Assembly (NCBI GenBank): GCA_964647625.1
Contig: CAZYHZ010000019.1
Span: forward strand, 8,642-72,641
Direction: 5' to 3'
From: DASRJG01 sp964647625
GTDB lineage: Bacteria; Acidobacteriota; Polarisedimenticolia; Polarisedimenticolales; DASRJG01
Length of the DNA: 64,000 bases
Numbering within the stretch: the first letter of the stretch is position 1; each line of letters opens with the position of its first letter. Shown one piece after another: positions 42,293 through 51,328 of the stretch. The notes beneath the pieces are model-generated. The model searched no databases. It was given only the letters and a program-made list of their open reading frames with translations, and was not told the origin of the DNA. A program made the translations under genes and the position numbers.

Positions 42293-45200
42293 ATGAGCAC
42301 ATGGCGGAAAAGACTTCTGGGGATCTTGGGCGGAGCGCTTCTCGCCGCGCCGTCCGCGGTCTACGCCGTCCGGGTGACCGGCGGCTCCACGCTGGATGCG
42401 CGGGTGATCGCGCCGGTCGGTTTCGTCGCGACCGTCGTGCCGGTCGAGCTTTCGAAGGTCATCGATCAGGTGCCGGCCGAAACGCTCTCGGCGGTTTCCG
42501 CGTTCGAAGCCGAAGCGGGGACGAGCTGGCGCTTCTACCTCGACCGGCGATCCGGCGGCATGGCGCTGGCGGAAGGGCGCGGGCTCGCCTGGGCGCCGCC
42601 TTACGCGCGGATGAGCCCGGCCGAGCTCGAAGCCGATGCGCGCGATTTCATGCAGCGTTATCCCGCCCTGTTCCAGGTTCCGGACTTCCAGCTGGTCTTG
42701 GACCCGAAGGGCACGGTGAATCTCGGCGAGCGGGAGCAGTACTGGAACGTCGTGTTCAAGCAGGTGTCGGGCGGCGTTCCGGTCGAAGGGGCGCGGGTCG
42801 TGTTCCGCGTCGCGGACGGCAAGCTCGTCCAGTTCGGCGTCGACCGGACGGTCCCCGTCGGGACGCCATTCAAGAGCACCGCGGGATTGCTTTCCGCCGT
42901 GCAGGCGCGCAACGCGCTTTCGACCTACGTCGGCGGACTGACCGACGCGGATCGCGTCATGGAGAACGGAACGCTCACGTGGGTCGTGCGCGGCGCCGAC
43001 GAGACGGGCGAGTACACCGGGCCGATCGGCGCCGGCTGGCAGCCCGAGATCGTGTATCGCTTCGGCTTCATCCGGAACGCCTCGCCTCAGTCCTGGCAGG
43101 CGTTGGTCGATGCGAAATCCGGCCAGGTGGTTCGCTTCGTCGACCAGACGGAGTATGCGTCGCTGCTCAAGGCATCCGTGTACACGACCACGAATTGCGC
43201 CGACCCGCTGAACTGCGTGCCGGGGACGGCCACCGAGACGACCGTCACGATCCCGAACGCCAGCCTGAATTTCGCCGGCGGGACGTGCAGCGGGAACGCG
43301 TGCTACTCGAACTCCGCCGGGGCGTTCAGCTACCCGTCCGGCGCGGTGTCCGCGACGACGGCGCTCGACGGGAAGTACTTCCGATTGACCGACACGTGTG
43401 GCGCTCTCGCCGCGTCGGCCGTTGCGCCCGGCGACATCGACCTCGGGACTTCGCTGTCGAATCCCCCGCTGAACACGAACACCGACTGCGCGCCCGCCAC
43501 GCGCCAGTCGGCGCCGAACAGCGGCACGATCGCGAACGGCAGCGGCGACACGCACTCCGCCCGCAACACCTTCTATCACCTCAACCTGATCAATCAGAAG
43601 GCGCGCGTCTACCTGCCGAACAACCAATGGCTCAAGGGGGTCGACGGCGCTTCCGGTTCGGCGCTCCTCAACGTCAACCTGCCGCCGGAATGCAACGCGT
43701 TCTGGCAAGGCACCACCGGGACGCTGAACTTCATGAGACAGACGCCGGGGCTCGGCTGCAACAACACGGGGGAGATCCCGGACGTGTTCCTCCACGAGTG
43801 GGGACACGGCCTGGACCAGAACGACGCGACCGGCACCGCTCCGGAAGGGGGGACCGGCGAGGCGATGGGCGACACGTTCGCGCTGCTCCAGGGCCAGCAC
43901 TCGTGCATGGGGCCGGGCTTTCTCCTCGACGTGTCGGGCGCCTGGGGCAATCAGGCGGGCTACGGAACCGGCTCCGAGCTGTGCAGCGGCGTCCGCGACA
44001 TGGACTACACGAAATTCTGCTATCACGGCACCGCGGCGGGCTGTACGGCCTCCCCCGACCCGGGCGACGCCCCGAACGGATCCCGCTCGGGCTTGACGCC
44101 GCCCGTCAATCCTCCCGATTCAGGCACGCCGGCGCGCTGGAACACGATGATCGCCGGCGCGTCGACCGCGACGAACGGCGAATCGGAGTTCTATGCCTGC
44201 GGGGGCGCCGAGACGAACGGCTGCGCGGGTGCCTTGGGACACGGCTGCCACTGCGAATCGATGATCGGCAGCCAGTCGAACTGGGACCTCGCGAAGAAGC
44301 TGATCGCGTTCGAATTCGGCGGCGACATCTATCGCGTGCCCCAGGGCCCGCTCGAGGTGTCCGGCTGGCAGTACATGGACCGCCTCTGGTACCTGACGCG
44401 CGATCTCGCGGTGTCGTCCTACTCCGCGACCGGACCCGCGCCCACGGGAACCACCAACGGGTGCGGCATCAACAACTGGTTCACCACGTACCGGTTCATC
44501 GATGACGACGACGGCGATCTGTCGAACGGAACGCCCCACGCGGGGATCATCTTCCAGGCCTTCGATCTCCACGCGACGGCGTGCGGCAGCGCCTTCGACG
44601 CGAGCAACCAGCCGACGGGGTGCGCGACGCCGGTCGCGGCGCCCACGCTGTCCGCGTGCGACACCAAATCCCCGGTGCAGCTCAACTGGACCTCTTCACC
44701 CGGCGCCACCGAGTACCGCGTGCTCCGGAACACGATCGGGTGCGGCTTCGGCTTCACGCCGGTCGCCACGGTCGGCGGAGGCCGGACCTATTTCGAGGAT
44801 CCGGACGTCGCGCCGGGCATTCCGTATTACTACTCGGTCCAGCCGGTCGGCGCCTCGGAATCCTGCTACGGCCTCGCCTCGAACTGCGTCGCCGTGACCC
44901 CGTCGAGCTGCGCCGCTTCTCCCCTGCCCGCCCCGACCGGCGTGCAGCTTGCGAAGCCCGGCAACAACCAGGTCGACGTCTCCTGGAACACGGTCGCGGG
45001 TGCCGGCTCCTACAAGGTCTATCGCAAGTCCGGAGACTGCGCGTCCACGAGCCCGTTCGTGGCGATCAAGGTCGTCTCGGCACCCACGGTGTCGCTCCAC
45101 GACACGGACGGCCTCGCGGGACAGCAGACCTATTCGTACCAGGTGGCCGCCTCCGACTCGTCGTGCGCGTCGTGCACGTCCCCGGCTTCGGCCTGTGTCT

Positions 45201-46525
45201 CGGTCGTCGTCGACGGACCGTGCCTCGTGACGCCCGACTTCGCCGGGCTCTCTACGATCTCGGCCCCGGCGGTCAACGACTGCCGGCTCGATCTCGCCTG
45301 GCCCGCGGCCACGCCTCACTGCGGAGGGGCACTGACCTACAACGTGTATCGCGGTACCACGGCGTCGTTCCAGCCGGGGCCGGCGACGCTCCGGGCGACG
45401 GGAGTGACGGGCACGGGTTACATGGACGGGACGGTCGCTTCCGGAACGCGCTACTACTACGTCGTCCGCGCGGTGGACGGCTACGGGAACACCGACGGCA
45501 ACAGCAAGCGGCTGAGCGAGGTGCCCGTCGGCACGCTGACGCCGGGGACGTACACGGACGATGCCGGCGACACCGGCACGGTCAAGTTCTCGCCCGGCTC
45601 GATCGCCGCATACGCCAACACGTGGGCCATCCGGCCGAACGACGGGACGAACGACGCGACGAAGCTCTACGTCACGACGCCGAGCGGCAACTACCCCGAC
45701 AACGCCTGCATGGGGCTCGAGAGCGGCACGATCTTCCTCGGAGCGAATCCGACGCTGAGCTTCCGCTCCTACTACGACATGGAGCAGGGCTGGGACGGCG
45801 GCTACGTCGACGTCTCCACGGAGGCCGGCGGGTTCAGCGACTGGACGAAGCTCTCGACGATCAATTACCCCGGCATCATGGCCGGCCCGCTCGGCGATCC
45901 CGCGTGCGGGTATCCCGGGTTCGCCGACGGCCAGATGGTGTTCACGGGGACGTCCCAGACGGGATACCAGACGTTCAGCGGATCGCTGTCCGCTTACGCG
46001 AACCAGCGGATTCGCATCCGGTTCCTGTTCAGCTCGGATTCGTCGAACGACCAGACGGGCTGGTTCATCGACGACATCTCCGTCACCGACGCCAAGCTGC
46101 CCGGTCCGTGCAACACGAATCTATGCTCCGGCGTGACGTGCGACGACGGAAACCCGTGCACCACGGACGCGTGCAACCCCGGTAACGGGCAGTGCACGTT
46201 CACCCCGCTTCCCCCGCCCGCGGAGGTCGGCTCGAGCGTGATCCTCGGCAAGAGCGGCGGGTCCACGGCGATCTCCTGGAGCGACGACGGCAACCCGGGC
46301 TCGTTCGATCTCTACCGCGGCTCGCGAGCGGTCTCCGCCGCCTGGAGCTACGACCAGCAGTGCACCGGCGCCCCGATCGCAGGGACGGCGACGTCCGACG
46401 CCGCCGATCCCGCCGCCGACACGATGTCGTTCTATTTCGTGGCACGCAAGACGTCGTGCGGCGAGTCGATCCTCGGACGTGACGGGACGGGCGCTCCCGT
46501 GCCCAACAACAGCCCCTGCCCTTAG
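42293..46525 (+). CDS. Secreted gluzincin metalloprotease with FTP, Fn3-like and Cys-rich modules
   Basis: 1,410 residues. Signal peptide MSTWRKRLLGILGGALLAAP. An FTP-like propeptide region (about 95-280). The catalytic centre is LHEWGHGLDQ (HExxH about 501-505), with a downstream Glu in GTGEAMGDTFAL as likely third zinc ligand, resembling fungalysin/M36-type enzymes. Then several Fn3-like units (SPGATEYRVLRN, VAGAGSYKVYRKSGD), a MAM/jelly-roll-like region (TLSFRSYYDMEQGWDGGYVD) and a single CDDGNPCTTDAC unit. The ATG at 42293 is preferred over 42278 because AGGGGAC precedes it by 6 bp. It presumably degrades extracellular protein. A strong hairpin with T-run follows the stop. Confidence 0.87.
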   Translation: MSTWRKRLLGILGGALLAAPSAVYAVRVTGGSTLDARVIAPVGFVATVVPVELSKVIDQVPAETLSAVSAFEAEAGTSWRFYLDRRSGGMALAEGRGLAWAPPYARMSPAELEADARDFMQRYPALFQVPDFQLVLDPKGTVNLGEREQYWNVVFKQVSGGVPVEGARVVFRVADGKLVQFGVDRTVPVGTPFKSTAGLLSAVQARNALSTYVGGLTDADRVMENGTLTWVVRGADETGEYTGPIGAGWQPEIVYRFGFIRNASPQSWQALVDAKSGQVVRFVDQTEYASLLKASVYTTTNCADPLNCVPGTATETTVTIPNASLNFAGGTCSGNACYSNSAGAFSYPSGAVSATTALDGKYFRLTDTCGALAASAVAPGDIDLGTSLSNPPLNTNTDCAPATRQSAPNSGTIANGSGDTHSARNTFYHLNLINQKARVYLPNNQWLKGVDGASGSALLNVNLPPECNAFWQGTTGTLNFMRQTPGLGCNNTGEIPDVFLHEWGHGLDQNDATGTAPEGGTGEAMGDTFALLQGQHSCMGPGFLLDVSGAWGNQAGYGTGSELCSGVRDMDYTKFCYHGTAAGCTASPDPGDAPNGSRSGLTPPVNPPDSGTPARWNTMIAGASTATNGESEFYACGGAETNGCAGALGHGCHCESMIGSQSNWDLAKKLIAFEFGGDIYRVPQGPLEVSGWQYMDRLWYLTRDLAVSSYSATGPAPTGTTNGCGINNWFTTYRFIDDDDGDLSNGTPHAGIIFQAFDLHATACGSAFDASNQPTGCATPVAAPTLSACDTKSPVQLNWTSSPGATEYRVLRNTIGCGFGFTPVATVGGGRTYFEDPDVAPGIPYYYSVQPVGASESCYGLASNCVAVTPSSCAASPLPAPTGVQLAKPGNNQVDVSWNTVAGAGSYKVYRKSGDCASTSPFVAIKVVSAPTVSLHDTDGLAGQQTYSYQVAASDSSCASCTSPASACVSVVVDGPCLVTPDFAGLSTISAPAVNDCRLDLAWPAATPHCGGALTYNVYRGTTASFQPGPATLRATGVTGTGYMDGTVASGTRYYYVVRAVDGYGNTDGNSKRLSEVPVGTLTPGTYTDDAGDTGTVKFSPGSIAAYANTWAIRPNDGTNDATKLYVTTPSGNYPDNACMGLESGTIFLGANPTLSFRSYYDMEQGWDGGYVDVSTEAGGFSDWTKLSTINYPGIMAGPLGDPACGYPGFADGQMVFTGTSQTGYQTFSGSLSAYANQRIRIRFLFSSDSSNDQTGWFIDDISVTDAKLPGPCNTNLCSGVTCDDGNPCTTDACNPGNGQCTFTPLPPPAEVGSSVILGKSGGSTAISWSDDGNPGSFDLYRGSRAVSAAWSYDQQCTGAPIAGTATSDAADPAADTMSFYFVARKTSCGESILGRDGTGAPVPNNSPCP

Positions 46526-48255
46526 CGCCCCTGGCTGGGAACCGGGGATGGCCTTCCCGCGGCCGTCCCCGGTTCCCTCTTTTTTTCGAGCTTGTCGAGC
46601 AGGCTCCGCGCTTCGCCGTCCATCGGGAACCGGGACGCCCACGCCTCGGCGACTCGCCGCGCGTCGGCGACGTCCCCGCGCTGCAGCGCAATCTTGACGC
46701 GGCTGCCGTAGAACGACCGCTGGTCGGGCCAGACCCGGAGCGCGCGGTCCAGAATCTCCGCGGCGCCGGCGTCGTCACCGACCTCGAAGGCGATGGCCGC
46801 GAGCGTTTCCGCCGTTTGAGGGCTCGCAAGCTCGAGGCTCGAGATCTCGGGTGCTCGATCGTGCGCGCGCGCCGCGAGGAACCGGAGCTCGACGTCGTCT
46901 TTCGCGAGCTCGAGACCGCGATCGGCGTATCGCGCGGCCCCTGCCTTGTCGCCGAGCCTCAAGCCGATGACCGCCAGGTAGCGATAACCCTTCGCGAAGT
47001 CCGGCTTGATCTCGACCGCGCGGCTCAGATCCGTCCGGGCCTCGTCGAGCTTTCCGGTGCGATACGCGATCTCGCCCAGGAACACCAGCGGAACGTGCGA
47101 GCCGGGGAAGTCGGCCGCGATCGCGTGAAGCTCTCGCTCGGCGCCGTCGATGTCCCCCCGGTCGCGGGCGCCGAGCGCGTGGCTCAATCGCCGCGAGATG
47201 TCGGCATCGGCCCGCGCACCGGTCTGGTGGATCAAGATCGCCCCGATCGCCATCGCGACGACGCATACGGCCGAAACCCAAGCGCGCTTTCGCCCCCACG
47301 CACTCAACGACGCGAACGCGGCGGGAACGGCCCCGAAGAGCGATGCGGGGTTCAGGAGAGCGCCAAGGAGCGAGGCCGCCGCGATCGCGTATCCGGCCTT
47401 CGGCCGCACGGCCTGGATCCCGAGCGCCGCCGCCGGAATGATCGTCAAGACGAGCACGGGCCGCTTGCCGATCCAGAGGTCGACGGCTCCCGCATCGGCC
47501 AGCACGATCGCCAGGGCGGCGAGGGGCAGCCATGCCGCGGCGCGTGGGCTCGATTCGCCGGCAAACATTTCGTCTGTCACGGGGGAGCGCATCGTCAGCC
47601 ACAGCAGGAGGCCGAGCAGAATCCAGTGGACGAAGTGATGAGCCGGGATCGCGGTTCCGGGGAGGCTCGTACCGGCGAGCGCGTGGCTTGCGAAGTGAAT
47701 CGGAAACGACAGCAGCGCCAGGTATCGTGATCTCCGCGAGCGCAGCTCCGGCGAGACGAGCACCGCGAGGGGTAACAAAAAGTCGGTCCCGACGAAGAAC
47801 CAATCGATCAGCGCGGTCTTCGGGACGTCGAGGAGGATCGGCTGCGCCGCCGGGACCGTCCACCGCCACCATCCCGCCGCCACGGCGGCCGACTCCACGG
47901 CCCAGCTGATGGTGCCGAGAAACAGGCACGCCCAAGCGATTCGAGCGAATAGGTAGCGGCTGAGGCGTGAGCCCAGCCACCATCCGAGATACGCCACGAT
48001 CGCCCATCCGGCGATCTCCTGGAACGACACGGAGGCGACTGCGAACAGCGGGCTCTTGATCACGTACGGAATCGAGGCGCCCGGCGTCCGGTCGATCACC
48101 CACTTCAACGCGACGCCCCGGACGACGCCGTACGCGGCGACGCCGCACCAGTACGCGGCCGCGACCCGCCCGGGAAGAACGCGGCGCGAGTGCACGAAAA
48201 GCAGCGCCAGGACGGCGATGGACGGAATGGTCAGGATGAGGATGCGAGGGTCCAC
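46522..48255 (-). CDS. Polytopic membrane protein with C-terminal TPR domain
   Basis: 577 residues. The first about 340 residues hold roughly ten hydrophobic helices (ILILTIPSIAVLALLFVHS, VIKSPLFAVASVSF, WACLFLGTISWAV, ALLSFPIHFASHAL, FVHWILLGLLLWLTM). Residues about 370-560 are TPR-like (ALGARDRGDIDGAERELHAI, KLDEARTDLSRAVEIKPDFA, GDVADARRVAEAWASRFPMD). No catalytic motif is recognised, so the function is unknown. A GTG at 48255 opens the first helix; no good ribosome site is seen, so the start is uncertain. The stop overlaps the protease stop by 4 bp, and the final codons (PGTAAGRPSPVPSQ) are encoded by the terminator hairpin. Confidence 0.75.
   Translation of the reverse strand: MDPRILILTIPSIAVLALLFVHSRRVLPGRVAAAYWCGVAAYGVVRGVALKWVIDRTPGASIPYVIKSPLFAVASVSFQEIAGWAIVAYLGWWLGSRLSRYLFARIAWACLFLGTISWAVESAAVAAGWWRWTVPAAQPILLDVPKTALIDWFFVGTDFLLPLAVLVSPELRSRRSRYLALLSFPIHFASHALAGTSLPGTAIPAHHFVHWILLGLLLWLTMRSPVTDEMFAGESSPRAAAWLPLAALAIVLADAGAVDLWIGKRPVLVLTIIPAAALGIQAVRPKAGYAIAAASLLGALLNPASLFGAVPAAFASLSAWGRKRAWVSAVCVVAMAIGAILIHQTGARADADISRRLSHALGARDRGDIDGAERELHAIAADFPGSHVPLVFLGEIAYRTGKLDEARTDLSRAVEIKPDFAKGYRYLAVIGLRLGDKAGAARYADRGLELAKDDVELRFLAARAHDRAPEISSLELASPQTAETLAAIAFEVGDDAGAAEILDRALRVWPDQRSFYGSRVKIALQRGDVADARRVAEAWASRFPMDGEARSLLDKLEKKREPGTAAGRPSPVPSQGR
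46537..46586 (+). terminator. Strong intrinsic terminator of metalloprotease gene
   Basis: GGGAACCGGGGA (46537-46548) and TCCCCGGTTCCC (46566-46577) form a perfect 12-bp stem with a 17-nt loop, followed by TC and seven T residues (46580-46586). It starts 12 bp after the protease TAG. It also lies inside the last codons of the convergent membrane-TPR gene. Confidence 0.85.
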
Positions 48256-48506
48256 GGCCGCGTAGTAGATCAGAACCCGTCTCTGAGTGAAACTTGATGG
48301 GGTGGATGGGGGGTTCCCCTCATGGATTGCGCGGGCATTGCGCGGCACTCTCTCGCTCGTGAACACCATGGATGCCGCTGCTCGTGCGAGGCGATGCGAA
48401 GTCGGCCCCCCCAGCCGACGAACGCATGACAATCCACGAGCTCGTTCCTACGCCCTACATCGGACAGCCACAGCGCATTCGTCTCGTCACGGGCAGCGGC
48501 ACCTTT
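48256..48506. other. Unassigned region left of the insertion sequence
   Basis: 251 bp between the start of the membrane-TPR gene and the left terminal repeat. Codon patterns in all frames look non-genic; no promoter, RNA gene or clear repeat is seen. It may be a remnant left by the mobile element's insertion. Confidence 0.4.
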
Positions 48507-48526
48507 CATAGTGGTTCCGAGAATGT
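48507..48526 (+). repeat. Left terminal inverted repeat of IS
   Basis: 20 bp, identical to the reverse complement of 49860-49879. Confidence 0.88.
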
Positions 48527-48578
48527 CGGTGTTCGGAGCACCGGGACGCGGCTCTACCTCGCTTGGCAATCGCGTTGG

Positions 48579-49787
48579 CTAGTACGCCAGCTTGAGGTTG
48601 TGCGCCGGAGAGCGTTTCAGAGTAGGCGTCGGCATCCGGCGTTCGTAGAGCTCGGACCAGGCGGCGATATCGGGCGTGCGCGAGGGTTGGAGCCGACGAG
48701 CGAAGACACGATCCCAGCTCCAAGGTGCATCGGTCAACCCCAGCCACATCGCCGGCGTGATCGAACGCGGCCGGCGCTCCGATCGACCCTTGAGCAGATT
48801 GCGGAACACAGCGAACAGGTGCAACCGCTCGAGCTGCGCTTCCGTTCGTCGTCCGAACGCAATCGTCTCCCTTGCATGAGCCTTCACGGAGTGCCGGAGG
48901 AAGCGGTGCAAGGTGTCGATGGGGAACATCGCCCGATCCCGCGCGAGAGCCTCCGGCGAGCGCTTGGATCCTTTCGGCCCTCGGACGGGATTGGGGAAGA
49001 CGCCGTGCCGGACGATGCCGCCGAGGGGGTGTCGCATGATCGCCCGCGCGTAGTCTCCCTTGTCGTCGGATAACAATTGAACGGCCGGTGCGTCGAGCTT
49101 CGGCAGCATGAAATCGAGCTGGCGCGTCAGGGACTTGGCGTACGCACCGCGGACGGGCTTACCGGATATCGCGTCCCAGTGTTTTCGCCGTTTCCGCTGC
49201 GAGGGCGAGAGCTTCCCGCCGCGCCGGTGAGGCGCATAGCCCAGGCCGTAAACGAACCAAGAATGATGCCCGACCATCGTTCCCAGTCCGCACGGGTGGT
49301 ACTGAGTGCCGGTGAACGTCTCGAAGTCGTCGTAGTTGAGCGGCTCTCCGATGCGCTCGAGCGCGGCCAGACAGTGGCTCTGCAACAGCTGGGCGTGCCG
49401 CCCGATCCGGGCGACTCGTTTTGTCACCGTGCTGTGGACACAGCCCGCCATCCGGGCGATCTGCCGGTGGGCGGCGCCGTTGACAAGCCCGTGAGCGATC
49501 GGAACGGTGAGCTCGGGACGCTTGAGGTAATAGCTTGCCGCGAAGGACTGCTGCGAAAACCCCTTACCGCACGCACGACACGAGAATCGAGGAACGAACC
49601 GGCGGTCGCACAGCCGAGTGAACCCCGTCCGGAGACGGCGGTAGCGAAACACGGACGGATCGATCAGGTGCTGCGAACAGTCGGGGCGCGGACAGAACGA
49701 AGGGACGAATCGATCGGCAGGAATGAGCTCGATAGGAGCAGGCTGGTCGAACACATCTGACCGATAGCGCAATCTCGGTGCCCGCAT
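48579..49787 (-). CDS. Transposase-like protein with zinc-ribbon N-terminus
   Basis: 402 residues from the ATG at 49787; GTG 49832 or TTG 49850 would add 15-21 residues. Paired cysteines (CPRPDC ... FSCRACGKGF) form a probable zinc ribbon, followed by an HTH-like region (RQIARMAGCVHSTVTKRVAR). Acidic residues in NYDDFETFTGTQ and LLSDDKGDY are candidates for the first parts of a DDE catalytic core. The C-terminus is basic. The family resembles IS1/ISNCY-type transposases, though I cannot assign it exactly. The decisive evidence is its position between perfect terminal repeats. No frameshift or internal stop is seen, so the element may still be active. Confidence 0.75.
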   Translation of the reverse strand: MRAPRLRYRSDVFDQPAPIELIPADRFVPSFCPRPDCSQHLIDPSVFRYRRLRTGFTRLCDRRFVPRFSCRACGKGFSQQSFAASYYLKRPELTVPIAHGLVNGAAHRQIARMAGCVHSTVTKRVARIGRHAQLLQSHCLAALERIGEPLNYDDFETFTGTQYHPCGLGTMVGHHSWFVYGLGYAPHRRGGKLSPSQRKRRKHWDAISGKPVRGAYAKSLTRQLDFMLPKLDAPAVQLLSDDKGDYARAIMRHPLGGIVRHGVFPNPVRGPKGSKRSPEALARDRAMFPIDTLHRFLRHSVKAHARETIAFGRRTEAQLERLHLFAVFRNLLKGRSERRPRSITPAMWLGLTDAPWSWDRVFARRLQPSRTPDIAAWSELYERRMPTPTLKRSPAHNLKLAY

Positions 49788-49859
49788 CCACGGCGCGAAA
49801 TCCTTGAGATTCTGGAGCGGCCCTGTCCGCACTTGTCCGCAGTCGGACAATTCGGACGA

Positions 49860-49879
49860 ACATTCTCGGAACCACTATG
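49860..49879 (-). repeat. Right terminal inverted repeat of IS
   Basis: 20 bp, perfect inverted copy of 48507-48526; it ends 34 bp before the ATG of the outer-membrane-type protein. Confidence 0.88.
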
Positions 49880-49913
49880 GACCGGTCGGGGCGGCGGAGT
49901 CACAATCGCCGCG

Positions 49914-51239
49914 ATGCTGATGCTCCCCGTCGCCGCCGCTCTGGCGCTGGCCCCGCTCGAAGCTCAGCGCGATGAGCACGACGAGCACGCGGCGCACGCG
50001 ATGCACCATCACCACGCTCCAGGGGAGCCGCTCGGCATCCCCGACACGCGTGCGGGCTCGGGTACCGCATGGCAGCCGGATTCGACCCCGATGCGCGGGC
50101 ACCACCTCGCGGCGAGTCCCTGGACGATCATGCTCCACGGCGCGCTGTTCGCCGGATACGACCGGCAGTCCGGGGACCGGGGCGACTCGAAGTGGGTGGC
50201 GCCCGGCTGGGCGATGGCGATGGAGCAGCGGCCGGCCGGCGGAGGCTTCGTCACTCTTCGTCAGATGATCAGCACCGATCCGGTGACGGTCGGGAAGAAC
50301 GGCGCGCCCCTGCTCCTTCAGACGGGCGAGAGCCTGGACGGAGCGCCGATCCACGACCGGCAGCACCCGCACGATCTCTTCATGGAGCTCGCGGCGCAGT
50401 ACGTGCGCGCCCTGTCCCCTGCCATGGGATTCGAGATCTATGCGGCGCCCGCCGGCGAGCCCGCGCTCGGCCCCGTCGCGTTTCCCCATCGAGCCTCGGC
50501 AGCGTTCGATCCGATGGCGCCGCTGTCCCACCACTGGCAGGACTCGACGCACATCAGCTTCGGCGTGCTCACGCTCGGCTGGCTCTTCCCGAAGGTGAAG
50601 GTGGAAGGATCGTGGTTCAACGGTCGGGAGCCGGACGAGAATCGCTACGACCTCGATCTCCGCCGGCTCGATTCCTGGTCGGGCCGCGTCTCCTACAACC
50701 CGGCGAGCGCGTGGAGCTTGCAGGCTTCGTACGGCTACCTGGCGAGCCCCGAGGCGCTCCACCCGGACACGGGCGTCCACCGGCTGACGGCCTCCGCGAT
50801 GTACGACACGAGCTGGGCCGACGGCGGGCACGTCGCGGCGACGGCGGTGTACGGGCGCAACGACACCTCGGGCGATCCGACGACCTCGTCGGGACTGATC
50901 GAAGCCGCTTACGAGGCGCCGTGGCGGGGAACGATCTTCGGCCGCCTCGAGATCGTGGAGAAAACGGGCGACGACCTCGTGCTGCCGGCGGGTCTCGAGA
51001 GTGAGGTGTTCACGCTGACGTGCGTGACGTCGGGCTACCGGCACCGGCTGATCGCGACGTCCACGGTCGATTTCGGCATCGGAGCGGCCCTCTCCGTCAA
51101 CGCGATCCCCTCCGGCCTGGAGCCGTTCTACGGCAGCCGGCACCCCGCCGGGGGGATGGTGTTCCTCGACCTCCGGCCCACCGTGATGAGCCCGTCCATG
51201 GGCCACTCCATGCCCATGAGCCCGAAAACAACGCCCTGA
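49914..51239 (+). CDS. Outer-membrane beta-barrel-type protein with His/Met-rich ends
   Basis: 441 residues. Signal peptide MLMLPVAAALALAPLEA. The mature N-terminus is His-rich (DEHDEHAAHAMHHHHAPGEP) and the C-terminus Met/His-rich (MSPSMGHSMPMSPKT), both plausible metal ligands. The body alternates amphipathic strands and turns (LDSWSGRVSYNPASAWSLQA, GHVAATAVYGRNDTSGDPTT), consistent with an outer-membrane barrel often seen next to copper or heavy-metal genes. No ribosome site is close to the ATG, and the IS right end is 34 bp upstream, so its native promoter may have been displaced or replaced. Function is inferred only. Confidence 0.72.
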   Translation: MLMLPVAAALALAPLEAQRDEHDEHAAHAMHHHHAPGEPLGIPDTRAGSGTAWQPDSTPMRGHHLAASPWTIMLHGALFAGYDRQSGDRGDSKWVAPGWAMAMEQRPAGGGFVTLRQMISTDPVTVGKNGAPLLLQTGESLDGAPIHDRQHPHDLFMELAAQYVRALSPAMGFEIYAAPAGEPALGPVAFPHRASAAFDPMAPLSHHWQDSTHISFGVLTLGWLFPKVKVEGSWFNGREPDENRYDLDLRRLDSWSGRVSYNPASAWSLQASYGYLASPEALHPDTGVHRLTASAMYDTSWADGGHVAATAVYGRNDTSGDPTTSSGLIEAAYEAPWRGTIFGRLEIVEKTGDDLVLPAGLESEVFTLTCVTSGYRHRLIATSTVDFGIGAALSVNAIPSGLEPFYGSRHPAGGMVFLDLRPTVMSPSMGHSMPMSPKTTP

Positions 51240-51328
51240 CCGATCGGTTTTCGCGGTTTCCTTGCGCGGCACCGCGCGGCGCCTAAGTTTATTTCGTCGG
51301 GTACCGGTGTTGCCGGACGGAGGGGGCC

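Larger units (their letters stand above)
48507..49879. mobile_element. Insertion sequence with perfect 20-bp terminal inverted repeats (1,373 bp)
   Basis: CATAGTGGTTCCGAGAATGT at 48507-48526 is matched exactly by its reverse complement at 49860-49879. Between them lies one transposase-like gene on the minus strand. A further inverted repeat, TTGTCCG/CGGACAA (49833-49839, 49844-49850), sits just inside the right end, and a small hairpin CGGTG/CACCG (48527-48543) just inside the left end. The flanks (ACCTTT and GACCGG) are not direct repeats, so no target-site duplication is evident. The right end is 34 bp from the next gene. Confidence 0.85.

Noticed and set aside
40925..44026. 1,033-codon open frame on the minus strand across the kinase/regulator/metalloprotease genes
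   Set aside because: It is antisense to three well-supported genes with intact domains, is Arg/Asp/Val-rich in a way produced by the complement of GC-rich codons, and has no recognisable motif.
51223..51253. CGAAAAC/GTTTTCG inverted repeat after the outer-membrane-type gene as terminator
   Set aside because: Only 7 bp of AT-containing stem with a 17-nt loop and no T-run; too weak to call.
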